A stretch of DNA of 13,191 bases from assembly GCA_035286745.1 (NCBI GenBank), contig DATECU010000121.1, positions 1 to 13,191 on the forward strand, given 5' to 3'. The stretch comes from DATECU01 sp035286745. Its GTDB lineage: Bacteria; Acidobacteriota; Vicinamibacteria; Fen-336. The first letter of the stretch is position 1. Each line of letters begins with the position of its first letter. A program made the translations under genes and the position numbers. Positions 6,777 to 13,191 of this stretch are shown one piece after another. Under the pieces are notes generated by a model. That model was not told where the DNA came from and did not search any database. It saw only the letters and a list, made by a program, of their open reading frames with translations.

Positions 6777-7013
6777 TCACTTGTCGGGTGGCAGCGTGAT
6801 GTAGCTGCCACCCACGTAGCTGTAGATGCAGCGGCCGGAATCGATGATCTGGCGGATCGCCTGCTTGCACAGCGCCTTGTCGCAGGCCTCCTCGCCGAAC
6901 TTCTCGATCATGGCCTTGGTGAGATCCATGGCCTTCAGGTTCTTCTTCCCATGCGTCGCTGTCACTAGCTCGTGCATGGCGTTGGCGACATCGTCGAGAC
7001 TCGCCTGAGCCAT
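6777..7013 (-). CDS. dsrD: DsrD, winged-helix activator of DsrAB
   Basis: DsrD is a small winged-helix protein, encoded directly after dsrAB in sulfate and sulfite reducers, that has been reported to bind and activate DsrAB rather than DNA. The 78-residue product equals the usual DsrD length and follows dsrB after 9 bases. The fold is suggested by two helices (about 3-19 and 27-39), a recognition-type helix (CDKALCKQAIRQIIDSG, 44-60) and a closing beta-wing (RCIYSYVGGSYITLPPD), which corresponds to the YWSSGSTT-like wing of Desulfovibrio DsrD. Sequence similarity outside this is low, so the call rests on length, predicted fold, wing and position. Its ribosome site TAGGAGG contains the dsrB stop codon, so it is translationally coupled to dsrB. 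Confidence 0.83.
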   Translation of the reverse strand: MAQASLDDVANAMHELVTATHGKKNLKAMDLTKAMIEKFGEEACDKALCKQAIRQIIDSGRCIYSYVGGSYITLPPDK

Positions 7014-7018
7014 CGCTG

Positions 7019-7025
7019 CCTCCTA
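7019..7025 (-). promoter_or_regulatory. dsrD ribosome site containing the dsrB stop
   Basis: On the minus strand this is TAGGAGG, 5 bases before the dsrD ATG at 7013. Its first three bases are the dsrB stop codon TAG, so ribosomes ending dsrB sit on the dsrD start signal. Confidence 0.75.
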
Positions 7026-8093
7026 GTGCTTGAGTTGGGCGGACCGCTTGAAGGTCTCGCCCGCGTGAGTGAAATCGTCGATGTGGTACTTGGTGAAGGG
7101 GATGCCGGTGAGCTTGAAGAAGCGGGACCAGCCGATGCGCTCGATCCACTCGCCCATCCGTTCGTGCTTCCTGGCGTTCGTGGCGTAGACGTTCACCAGC
7201 TTCACCACCGCCTCCACCACCTCGGGCCAGCGCGGGGGGTTGTTGGGCAGGAAGGGGATGGCCAGCTTGGAGAACATGGGCTCGTGTCTTGCGTTCGACA
7301 CCTTGCCGCCCACCCAGATCGAGATGCCGTCGGTCTTGGGGTTGCTGATCTTCATGGCCGGGCACACGGTGTAGCAGTTGCCGCAGTACATGCACTGCTG
7401 CTCTTCCACCTCGACCGACGCCTTGCCCTCCACGGTGGCGGGCCGGATGGCTCCGGTCGGGCAGGAGGAGACCAGGGTCGGCACCTCGCAGACCTTGGGC
7501 AGCTCCTTGTGGTCGATCTTGGGGGCCCGGGTGTGAACCCCCAGCACCGCGATGTCGGAGCAGTGCACGGCGCCGCACATGTTGAGGCAGCAGGCGAAGG
7601 CCACCCGCAGCTTGGCGGGAAGGTCCATGTTCACGAAGCGCGGGTACAGCTCGTCCATCAGGGCCTTGACCACGCCCGAGGCGTCCGAGGCCGCGGAGTG
7701 GCAGTGCACCCAACCCTGGGTGTGAACGATGGAGGAGATGGCGTTGCCGGTGCCGCCTACCGGGAAGCCGAGGGCCGCCAGGTCCTTCTGCAGCGGCTTG
7801 ATCTTGGCGGGGTCCGCCAGCAGGAACTCGACGTTGTTGCGGCTGGTGAAGCGCAGGTAACCGCCGCAGTGCTTGTCGGCCAGCTCGGCGAAAGCCCTGA
7901 GGGTGGTGACGCTGAGCAGGCGGGGCGTCCCCGCCCGCACCGTGAACAGCTTGTCCCCCGACTCCGCCACGTGCACCAGCACGCCGGCCTCGGGGTTCTC
8001 GTGGTAGAGCCACTTCCCGTAGTTCTTCTTGATGACTGGCGGAAGGAACTTCTCGTAGTGGGGTGGGCCGATATCGGTCTTGCGTTCAGGCAT
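7023..8093 (-). CDS. dsrB: Dissimilatory sulfite reductase beta subunit
   Basis: DsrB, with DsrA, forms the cytoplasmic alpha2beta2 enzyme that interconverts sulfite and DsrC-bound reduced sulfur; the beta-side siroheme site is the catalytic one in studied enzymes. The 356-residue product has normal length. Visible family marks are TQGWVHC (125-131) with TDASG-like SDASGVVKALMDELY (136-150), the cofactor-binding block ACCLNMCGAVHCSDIAVLG (167-185; Cys168, 169, 173, 178), SCPTGAIRP (210-218), the ferredoxin-type CMYCGNCYTVCP (Cys234, 237, 240, 244), VGGKVSNARHEPMF and the WIERIGWSRFF end. A clean AAGGAGG precedes ATG 8093 and the gap from dsrA is 19 bases. Reductive versus oxidative type needs a tree; motifs alone do not decide it. 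Confidence 0.97.
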   Translation of the reverse strand: MPERKTDIGPPHYEKFLPPVIKKNYGKWLYHENPEAGVLVHVAESGDKLFTVRAGTPRLLSVTTLRAFAELADKHCGGYLRFTSRNNVEFLLADPAKIKPLQKDLAALGFPVGGTGNAISSIVHTQGWVHCHSAASDASGVVKALMDELYPRFVNMDLPAKLRVAFACCLNMCGAVHCSDIAVLGVHTRAPKIDHKELPKVCEVPTLVSSCPTGAIRPATVEGKASVEVEEQQCMYCGNCYTVCPAMKISNPKTDGISIWVGGKVSNARHEPMFSKLAIPFLPNNPPRWPEVVEAVVKLVNVYATNARKHERMGEWIERIGWSRFFKLTGIPFTKYHIDDFTHAGETFKRSAQLKH

Positions 8094-8112
8094 CGGAAAT
8101 CCTCCTTCTCGC

Positions 8113-9309
8113 CTACTTGGTGGCCGCTTCCACGAGCTCGTCCTCGAAGAAGATGTAGGGGTTGGTGCGCGGATGGGCGATCATCTCGGGCACCGGATCC
8201 AGCCCGATCTGGCCCAGGAAGCTGCCCAGGCCGACGCGCTGGATGAACTCGCCGACTCGCTCGCGGTTCTTGCCGTGCTCACCCCAGAAGTCCCAGATGG
8301 CCGCGCACAGGTCCTTCAGGTCCTGGTAGGGCGGTTCCATCTCGATGAAGGGAACGAACACCGAGGAAAGCAGCGCCCCGCCGATGATGGGAGCCTTGGC
8401 GCCGATCATGATGGTGGCGCCCTTCTCCTTGCCCGGGCGCAGCGCCTTGGGCAGCACGTTGATGCAGTGCATGCACTTGACGCACTCCGCGTTTTCGATC
8501 GCCAGGTCCTTCCCGTTCCACGCCATGCAGCGCGAGGGGCAGAGGTCGCAGACCTCCTTCTGGATGTCGGTGCCGCTCTTGGCGTACTCGCGGACCTGGG
8601 CCTGGTCGACCCGGATGTCGTCCTTCCAGGTGCCGATGATCGACAGGTCGGCCCGGGCCACCGAGGCCACGCAGTCGTTGGGGCAGCCGGCGAACTTGAT
8701 CTTGAACTTGTAGGGGAAGGCGGGGCGGTGCAGCTCGTCCTGGAAGCCCTGCGTTATGTCGTAGCAGACCCCCAGGGTGTCGTAGTTGGCCCACTCGCAG
8801 CGGGCCGGCCCCACGCAGCAGCTCGGCGTCCGCATGTCGGAGCCGGATCCCCCCAGGTCCCAGCCCTTCGCCGTGAGCTCGGCGAAGATGGGCTCCAGCG
8901 CTTCCGTCTTGGCTCCCAGGAAGATGATGTCGCCGGTGGAACCGTGCATGTTGGTGAGCCCGGAGCCATGGCGATCCCAGATGTCACACAGGTCGCGCAG
9001 CGCCTCGGAGGTGTAGAACCAGCCGGAGGGCTGGTTGATGCGGCAGGTGTGGAACTCGGCCACGTCGGGGAACTCGGTCGCCAGGTCCGAGTAGCGCCCG
9101 ATGACACCGCCGCCGTAGCCCATGACGCCTACCAGGCCGCCGTGCTTCCAGTGGCCGATATGCTCCTCGTAGGACCGCTCGAGCACGCCCAAGAGGTCCT
9201 GGACCATGGGGCGGCGGGCTTCGTTCTTGATCTCCTTGACGAAGCTGGGCCACGGCCCCTTCTCGAGGTCGTCGAGAAGCGGGGTGGCTCGCTTTTTCTT
9301 ATCGCTCAT
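8113..9309 (-). CDS. dsrA: Dissimilatory sulfite reductase alpha subunit
   Basis: DsrA pairs with DsrB. The 398-residue product lies at the short end of the family (about 400-440), mainly through a short N-terminus. It carries the siroheme/[4Fe-4S] ligand motifs C-x5-C (Cys165 and Cys171, in CCVGPARC) and C-x3-C (Cys209 and Cys213, in FAGCPNDC), and an inserted ferredoxin domain with Cys254, 257, 261 and Cys276, 279, 282 (CVKCMHCINVLPKAL). Other family blocks are HTCRINQPSGWFYT (87-100), HGSTGDIIFLG (122-132) and WGEHGKNRERVGEFIQRVG (342-360). The ATG at 9309 has AAAGGAG just upstream. It follows the only long non-coding gap in the window, so it is probably the first gene of its own transcript. 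Confidence 0.97.
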   Translation of the reverse strand: MSDKKKRATPLLDDLEKGPWPSFVKEIKNEARRPMVQDLLGVLERSYEEHIGHWKHGGLVGVMGYGGGVIGRYSDLATEFPDVAEFHTCRINQPSGWFYTSEALRDLCDIWDRHGSGLTNMHGSTGDIIFLGAKTEALEPIFAELTAKGWDLGGSGSDMRTPSCCVGPARCEWANYDTLGVCYDITQGFQDELHRPAFPYKFKIKFAGCPNDCVASVARADLSIIGTWKDDIRVDQAQVREYAKSGTDIQKEVCDLCPSRCMAWNGKDLAIENAECVKCMHCINVLPKALRPGKEKGATIMIGAKAPIIGGALLSSVFVPFIEMEPPYQDLKDLCAAIWDFWGEHGKNRERVGEFIQRVGLGSFLGQIGLDPVPEMIAHPRTNPYIFFEDELVEAATK

Positions 9310-9490
9310 GGAAACTCCTTTCGACGGCTAGATCTCCGACCCAGTAGCTCGAGGAGGCGATCGGTCCCGCGCCAGGCCCCAAGACCCCGATCGTCCGCAG
9401 CTCTTTTCGGCTGGCCCATGGTCTCTTCTGACTATGGCGTTCGGCACGCCACCGAGGACCCAGACAAGCAACCTTCGGGCCATGCCCCCA

Positions 9491-9522
9491 ACTGCAAGCT
9501 GGCCCGTAACTGCATGACTGCA
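9491..9522. repeat. Three ACTGCA direct repeats upstream of dsrA
   Basis: ACTGCA occurs at 9491-9496, 9509-9514 and 9517-9522 (TGCAGT on the coding strand), about 190-220 bases before the dsrA start. Starts are 18 and 8 bases apart. A small repeat cluster in a promoter region could be a regulator site, but copies this short can arise by chance. Confidence 0.35.
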
Positions 9523-9615
9523 CGGGGGCGAACGCAACCGCAGGGTTACACGCCGCGCCGCGGACGTTTCTCGTGCGTAACGGTGGGGCGAGGCGGTTGC
9601 GGTCGGGCCCAGCGC

Positions 9616-9652
9616 GAACGCCGCCCTCCGCGGGCACGGACGGGCGGCGTTC
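9616..9652 (-). terminator. Perfect 11-bp inverted repeat after the DsrK-like gene
   Basis: Arms 9616-9626 (GAACGCCGCCC) and 9642-9652 are exact reverse complements around a 15-base loop. The repeat begins 37 bases past the stop of the DsrK-like gene and more than 300 bases before dsrA. It lacks a T-run on the transcribed strand, so it is not a textbook intrinsic terminator; a GC-rich hairpin ending or trimming the apsK-dsrMK-like transcript is the best reading, an operator the alternative. Confidence 0.45.
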
Positions 9653-9689
9653 AAAGCGGCGCGCTCCGGGGCCACGCCTTCGGGCTAGG

Positions 9690-11294
9690 TCAGTGGAACT
9701 CCCACTCCACGAAGCCCGGGGGAACATCGGTCATGGCGTTGACCAGAAGCTCAACCAAGCCGCCGTACAGAATCCCGCAGCGCTCCCAGCCGTCGTAGTA
9801 GCGGATGACGTCGCGCAGTTGCCCCTTGCAGTTGGAGCAGGGGGCGCACACGTACTTCTTGGTCTCGGGACCGATCGACTCCCGAAACGCCTCCAGGATC
9901 TGCCGGAACTTCATCCTGCCGGCCACCCGGGTCCGCCAGTCGGGGAAGTTCAGCGACTGGCAGACCGCGAAGCCGGAGCCGCCGCCACAGCAGTAGTTGT
10001 CGACGCCGTGAGGCTCCATCTCCCGGAACTGCGGACAGATCCGCTTCAGGATCTTGCGCTGGGGTTCCACGATTCCCATCGACCTGGTGATGTTGCAGGG
10101 ATCGTGGAGCGTCACCGGGAAGTCGTTGCGCGAGGGATCGAGGCGGAGCTTGCCGTTCAGAACCAGGTCCTCGAGCAAGACCAGCGCCGACTCCGCAGGC
10201 ACCCAGAGGTCGCCCGGGATCAGCCGGTCGGCGATCGGCATGAAGGCCTTGTGGGCGTGACCGCACTCCCCCATCAGCAGCTTCTGGACCTTGAGCTTCT
10301 TGGCCACCTGGTAGTGGCGGAGCACGATGCGGGAGTACTGGACGTCGTCGTAGAAGAGCCCATAGTTCACCGAGTCGTAGCCCAGGGGCTCGGAGGACAG
10401 GGTCCAGCTCACGCCGGCCGCTTCCAGGACGATGGCGAAGGCCTGCAAGTTCTCCGGCCAGGAGAGGAACTCCCCTGCGTTATGCATGACCAGGTACTCG
10501 GCGCCCTCGCGGTCGAACGGGATCTTGATGTCAAGGCCGGTCTTGGCCTTGATGTCCTCCTCGGCGAACTCCATCATGTCCAGGACGCCGGCCGGGTTGA
10601 GGCCGGTCGAAGAGCCGGTCTTCAACTGCTTGACGGTTCCCCCTTCGTGCAGCTCGAACATCTGGATGCCCAGTTCCTGGCTGAAGAGCTTGCGGATCTC
10701 GCGGGTGATCAGGGCGTTGTCGACGCCGATGGGGCAAGCCTGGGCGCAGCGCCGGCAGAGCGTACAACGATAGGCCAGCTCGGCCAGGGTGACCAGGGTG
10801 TCCCAGCCCAGCTCGATGTCGTGTCCCCGGAGCCTGGGGAAGAGGTGGCCCCCCGGCTTCAGGTAGCGGTTGACGATCTTGCGCAACACCTCGGCCTTGA
10901 AGGTGGGACGGTAGGCCTCGAGTCCGCCCGAGTCGGTGTAGATGCCGCAGGCGGTGTTGCAGGTCTGGCACTTCACGCAGTTCTCGAGCGACAGCAGGAG
11001 CGGCTGCAGGAAGGTCCAGTTGTCCTCCCGGTCCAGGAGTTTGGCGAGCCCGCTCAGGAAGCGGGCCACCAGCTCCTCGCGCGCCTCCTCGCTTTCGGGC
11101 TTGGGAATCCTGAGCGCGCTCACGCCGTCGGGGCCGACCTCGTAGCGACGCCTCTGGTCCTCGCTCAGGGGCGGTATCTCCGCGTCCCGCCACTCGTGAT
11201 AGGGCGGGGGCAGCGGCACCAGCTGGTGGACGTCGAGGTGGCGGTCCTGCTCCAGCAGGCGGATGACCTCTTCGGGACGCATCTGGGTGGCCAT
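9690..11294 (-). CDS. DsrK/HdrD-like Fe-S oxidoreductase, second copy upstream of dsrA
   Basis: The 534-residue product belongs to the HdrD/DsrK/GlpC class of Fe-S proteins that oxidise or reduce thiol/disulfide partners and dock on a membrane cytochrome b. It has two [4Fe-4S] motifs, CVKCQTCNTAC (Cys106, 109, 112, 116) and CTLCRRCAQACP (Cys177, 180, 183, 187), then a CCG-type region: GECGHAHKAF (Cys344), HDPCNITRSMGIVEPQRKIL (Cys400), NYCCGGGSGF (Cys435, 436), and CAPCSNC (Cys483, 486, 489). HDPC, EPQRKIL and CCGGGSG are very DsrK-like. It is clearly not the allelic dsrK, whose start is at the left end of the window. Start choice: ATG 11294 has AAGGGG 8 bases upstream; ATG 11300 overlaps the preceding stop as ATGA but has only 2 bases of spacing. 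Its substrate is unknown; DsrC or a related carrier is inference. Confidence 0.88.
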   Translation of the reverse strand: MATQMRPEEVIRLLEQDRHLDVHQLVPLPPPYHEWRDAEIPPLSEDQRRRYEVGPDGVSALRIPKPESEEAREELVARFLSGLAKLLDREDNWTFLQPLLLSLENCVKCQTCNTACGIYTDSGGLEAYRPTFKAEVLRKIVNRYLKPGGHLFPRLRGHDIELGWDTLVTLAELAYRCTLCRRCAQACPIGVDNALITREIRKLFSQELGIQMFELHEGGTVKQLKTGSSTGLNPAGVLDMMEFAEEDIKAKTGLDIKIPFDREGAEYLVMHNAGEFLSWPENLQAFAIVLEAAGVSWTLSSEPLGYDSVNYGLFYDDVQYSRIVLRHYQVAKKLKVQKLLMGECGHAHKAFMPIADRLIPGDLWVPAESALVLLEDLVLNGKLRLDPSRNDFPVTLHDPCNITRSMGIVEPQRKILKRICPQFREMEPHGVDNYCCGGGSGFAVCQSLNFPDWRTRVAGRMKFRQILEAFRESIGPETKKYVCAPCSNCKGQLRDVIRYYDGWERCGILYGGLVELLVNAMTDVPPGFVEWEFH

Positions 11295-11296
11295 GG

Positions 11297-12187
11297 TCAT
11301 TTCCCCTTGTCGCCGGCCGGCAGGTTGGAAGCCACCTCGACCCAGGTGTGTCCGGTTTGGATATGCGGCGCCGCCCACGACACACCGAAGTTGAGCGCTG
11401 CCGCTAGACGGCGGTCGAGCGCGCTGCCCGGCACCCGCGGCCGGTCGTCCCAGCGCACCAGGTGATAGGTGAAGTACTTCGAGAAGAAGTGGATCATGCG
11501 GGTGGCCGGGAGGTAGCCGAGGAAGAGCGCGGCGGTCGCCATCTGGGCGGCCAGGAGCGCGGGCACCTGGAGGGGCCGGCCCCGAAGCAGGTCGCCTACC
11601 GCCAGCGAGGCAAGGTCCATACCTCCAGGCGTCAGGGCCACCGCCAGGCTCAACACGCCAAGCCCGGCGAGCAGGGCCAGGTTCATGAGATCGAGCGGGG
11701 TGGTGTAGGGCCGAAGCCGCGGGTCGCCGGCCCGCATCCAGAGCAAGACCAGCGAGCCCAGAGCCAGCAGCCCACCGCCCGCAGCCGCGGGGAGGGAGAG
11801 CAGCTCACGCCACCAGGCCCCGGGCACACCTAACACTGCGGCGAGAAGGCCCAGGGTGGTGGCGACCATCAGGTAAAGGCCCCAGTGAAAGGGCAACGAG
11901 CCCCACCACAGGCGGCGGTTGTTCTTGAAGACGCCCAGGAGCAGCAGGATCTCCTCGCCCATCACCAGCACCTCGCCCAGGGGATTGGTCTTTCTGGGCT
12001 TGGTCCACCAGTCCTTCTCCTCCAGGTGGGACCCACCGTGATCGCGGCGCGGGTCGTGAGCTACCGGGTACAGGTCCCAGCGCAGGTGATCCGGCGCCCG
12101 CAGGTACCGAAACGCCCGAAAGGCGCATCCCAGCACAAAGACAGCGCAGCCGAGCCAGATCCACGCGAGAAGTGCGACCTGGGACAT
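11297..12187 (-). CDS. DsrM/NarI-like membrane cytochrome b subunit, second copy
   Basis: The 296-residue product is an integral-membrane protein paired with the DsrK-like gene that follows with essentially no gap. Hydrophobic segments lie near residues 5-26, 98-121, 130-151, 163-187 and 207-229, with loops rich in charge between. Histidines at or beside helices (His101 in PFHWGLY, His233 and His242 in MIHFFSKYFTYH) are candidate heme ligands, as in NarI-type cytochromes b. The N-terminal half holds GEEILLLLGVFKNNRRLWWGSLPFHWGLYL, recalling DsrM's LFRSLFRN and following helix, and the C-terminus is a short soluble tail (SWAAPHIQTGHTWVEVAS). It lacks the DsrM PCGQQxSLPW block. Role: quinone-side anchor for the DsrK-like partner, by family analogy. 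GGGAGGG precedes ATG 12187. Confidence 0.85.
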   Translation of the reverse strand: MSQVALLAWIWLGCAVFVLGCAFRAFRYLRAPDHLRWDLYPVAHDPRRDHGGSHLEEKDWWTKPRKTNPLGEVLVMGEEILLLLGVFKNNRRLWWGSLPFHWGLYLMVATTLGLLAAVLGVPGAWWRELLSLPAAAGGGLLALGSLVLLWMRAGDPRLRPYTTPLDLMNLALLAGLGVLSLAVALTPGGMDLASLAVGDLLRGRPLQVPALLAAQMATAALFLGYLPATRMIHFFSKYFTYHLVRWDDRPRVPGSALDRRLAAALNFGVSWAAPHIQTGHTWVEVASNLPAGDKGK

Positions 12188-12278
12188 AGTCCCTCCCTTC
12201 GATTCGGGGGCGGGCCGGCACCTGGCGGAAACCGAACCGCTTGCCGCCGGCTCGCATGTGCAAGAGTCCTGCCCGTGG

Positions 12279-12920
12279 TCAGCCCCGATCGGCGACCGCC
12301 ATGGCGAAGCGGTTCTTGAGGTGGCCGCGCGCCTCCAAGAAAGCCATGACCCGGGCCGCGCTCTCCGGCGGCGTTTCCCGATCGGTCCTGAGCGTCAGCT
12401 CCGGCTTCAGCGGGATCTCGTAAGGCGCCGAGATCCCGGTGAACTCCGGGATCTGGCCGGCCCGGGCCTTGGCGTACAGGCCCCGAGGGTCGCGTCGCTC
12501 ACACACCTCAAGCGGGCAGTCCACGAACACCTCAATGAAGTCCCCGGGTTCGTGAATGGCTCGGTTCCGGTCTCGATCCGCTCGGTAGGGGGAGATGAAG
12601 GCGGTCAGCGCGATGGCACCGTTCTGGGTCAACAACTTGGCCACCTCACCGATGCGGCGGATGTTCTCGGCACGGTCCTGGGGGCTGAACCCCAGATCCC
12701 TGTTCAAGCCGAAACGGATGTTGTCTCCGTCCAGGACGCAGCAGTAGCGGCCCCGCCGGTGCAGCATCTGGTCCACCAGCGCGGCGATCGTCGACTTCCC
12801 GGAGGCGCTCAGCCCGGTGAACCAGAGGGTCACCCCGCGCTGTCCGAGCAACCTCTCGCGTTCCGCCCGGGTGACACGCGTCTCCTGGCGGGTGATGTTC
12901 TCGCTCTTCGGTTCCTGCAT
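12279..12920 (-). CDS. cysC: Adenylylsulfate (APS) kinase
   Basis: APS kinase phosphorylates adenosine 5'-phosphosulfate to PAPS with ATP, normally in sulfate assimilation or sulfation. Counting from the upstream GTG, the 217-residue frame shows the P-loop GLSASGKST (40-48), LDGDNIRFGLNRDLGF (67-82), RAENIRRIGEVA (87-98), FISPYRADRDRNR (112-124) and VDCPLEVCERRDPRGLYAKA (137-156) followed by FTGISAPYE (164-172), so all APS-kinase motifs look intact. It is a stand-alone kinase with no fused ATP sulfurylase. I prefer ATG 12920 because GAGGTG sits 9 bases ahead; a GTG at 12932 would add four residues. It precedes the DsrM-like gene by 91 bases on the same strand. Also called apsK. Confidence 0.95.
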   Translation of the reverse strand: MQEPKSENITRQETRVTRAERERLLGQRGVTLWFTGLSASGKSTIAALVDQMLHRRGRYCCVLDGDNIRFGLNRDLGFSPQDRAENIRRIGEVAKLLTQNGAIALTAFISPYRADRDRNRAIHEPGDFIEVFVDCPLEVCERRDPRGLYAKARAGQIPEFTGISAPYEIPLKPELTLRTDRETPPESAARVMAFLEARGHLKNRFAMAVADRG

Positions 12921-12964
12921 TCGCTCTTGCACCTCGTCAGTCTTGCCGCCGCTGACCCGCTCGC

Positions 12965-13191
12965 TCAGGCATGGCTGGAAACGCCGGTTGGGAAGTCGAA
13001 GAAACCGAAGTTGCCGGATAGAAACGCCTCGATGCAGGCCGCCACCGTGGTCTCGGCGTGCATGGTGACATCCAGTTGGCGAGCGCAGCCCATGAGCCGG
13101 CCGAGCATGGCCAGGCGCAATTCGGTCTCCTCTCGGGGCAGCTTCCTCACCCAGGCGTTCAGAAGGTCGTGCTGGCGGTCCACCGTGAAGG
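12965..13191 (-). CDS. Unrecognised protein, N-terminal part cut by window edge
   Basis: The frame is open from the right edge to a TGA at 12965-12967 and gives at least 75 residues (ending FLSGNFGFFDFPTGVSSHA). The GTG at 13183 is an internal codon, or a start without a visible ribosome site, so I treat the gene as continuing beyond the window. The visible part is mostly helical (AWVRKLPREETELRLAMLGRLMGCARQL) with one Cys-containing helix (TTVAACIEAFLSG). I see no motif that names a family. It is 44 bases ahead of apsK on the same strand and may be cotranscribed with it. Confidence 0.55.
   Translation of the reverse strand, partial: FTVDRQHDLLNAWVRKLPREETELRLAMLGRLMGCARQLDVTMHAETTVAACIEAFLSGNFGFFDFPTGVSSHA

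Larger units (their letters stand above)
9310..9689. other. Non-coding gap upstream of dsrA; likely promoter region
   Basis: These 380 bases are the only long stretch without a gene. Reading towards dsrA it holds an 11-bp perfect inverted repeat (9616-9652), three ACTGCA copies (9491-9522) and the dsrA ribosome site. Open frames crossing it are Arg/Pro/Ala-rich and match no protein I know. I searched the minus strand for sigma-70-like pairs: a CATAGT hexamer (9430-9435) has no fitting -35, and TTGCGT with TGCAGT at 17-base spacing is a weak match. So a promoter is expected from context but not shown by the sequence. Confidence 0.5.

Noticed and set aside
4388..6799. An 803-codon open frame on the plus strand opposite dsrL, the four-helix gene and others
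   Set aside because: It is antisense to several convincing genes, is rich in Ala, Gly, Leu, Arg and Val as expected of a GC-skew shadow, shows no recognisable domain and crosses several gene boundaries.
6704..6811. N-terminal extension of the four-helix protein to a start inside dsrD
   Set aside because: The extension would overlap dsrD, runs through the 10-bp hairpin and has basic/Pro-rich content, while ATG 6703 has a good GGGAGG ribosome site.
9299..9727. A minus-strand open frame of 142 codons spanning the gap ahead of dsrA
   Set aside because: Its product is Arg/Pro/Ser-rich with no motif, it overlaps both flanking genes out of frame and includes the inverted repeat; it is better read as non-coding.
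8080..9798. A 572-codon open frame on the plus strand opposite dsrA
   Set aside because: It is a shadow of dsrA and the upstream gap; the composition is low in sequence signal and the opposite strand encodes an unmistakable sulfite reductase subunit.
9573..11465. A 630-codon open frame on the plus strand opposite the DsrK-like gene
   Set aside because: It mirrors the codon structure of the DsrK-like gene, has no family motif and starts within the inverted-repeat region without a ribosome site.
12188..12278. Possible terminator between apsK and the DsrM-like gene
   Set aside because: Only short GCCGGC and GGCGG/CCGCC pairings can be drawn, without a compact stem or T-run, so I do not call a feature.
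1..13191. CRISPR arrays, tRNA or rRNA genes, insertion sequences or prophage genes
   Set aside because: I saw no regularly spaced repeats, no tRNA-like arms, no transposase motifs and no integrase; the window is a continuous metabolic gene run.

Overview
The window is a GC-rich, very tightly packed piece of a bacterial dissimilatory sulfite reductase (dsr) locus. Every gene I accept lies on the minus strand, so transcription runs from the right edge to the left edge. In that direction the order is: 3' end of an unrecognised gene, apsK, a DsrM-like membrane gene, a DsrK-like Fe-S gene, a 380-base non-coding gap, dsrA, dsrB, dsrD, a small four-helix (ferritin-like) gene, dsrL, dsrN, a TPR gene, dsrC, an RsbRD_N-domain gene, dsrM, and the 5' part of dsrK cut by the left edge. 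Long open frames on the plus strand are GC-skew shadows of these genes.

How the parts fit (family knowledge plus order): DsrAB is the siroheme/Fe-S sulfite reductase; DsrD is its small partner; DsrN makes the amidated siroheme; DsrL feeds (or takes) electrons between NAD(P)H and DsrAB; DsrC carries the sulfur on its two C-terminal cysteines; DsrMK reduces the DsrC trisulfide from the quinone pool. A second DsrM/DsrK-type pair sits just upstream of dsrAB. The only long non-coding stretch, between that pair and dsrA, holds an 11-bp perfect inverted repeat and three ACTGCA copies and is where a dsrA promoter is expected, though I see no clear consensus promoter. Two further strong hairpins lie after dsrD and after dsrC and divide the run into dsrABD / middle genes to dsrC / rsbRD-dsrMK.

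Organism: the window does not name it. The co-occurrence of dsrD (typical of the reductive pathway) with dsrL (first known from sulfur oxidisers), no dsrEFH between dsrB and dsrC, and the GC-rich sequence fit the uncultured, non-proteobacterial dsr lineages in which such mixed gene sets were reported (for example Acidobacteriota, Rokubacteria/Methylomirabilota, Gemmatimonadota). That is inference. Direction (sulfite reduction, sulfur disproportionation or oxidation) cannot be settled from the window; DsrD and the lack of dsrEFH lean towards reduction.

The least explained pieces are the four-helix protein between dsrD and dsrL, the second DsrMK-like pair, the TPR protein between dsrN and dsrC, and apsK at the head of a dissimilatory cluster.
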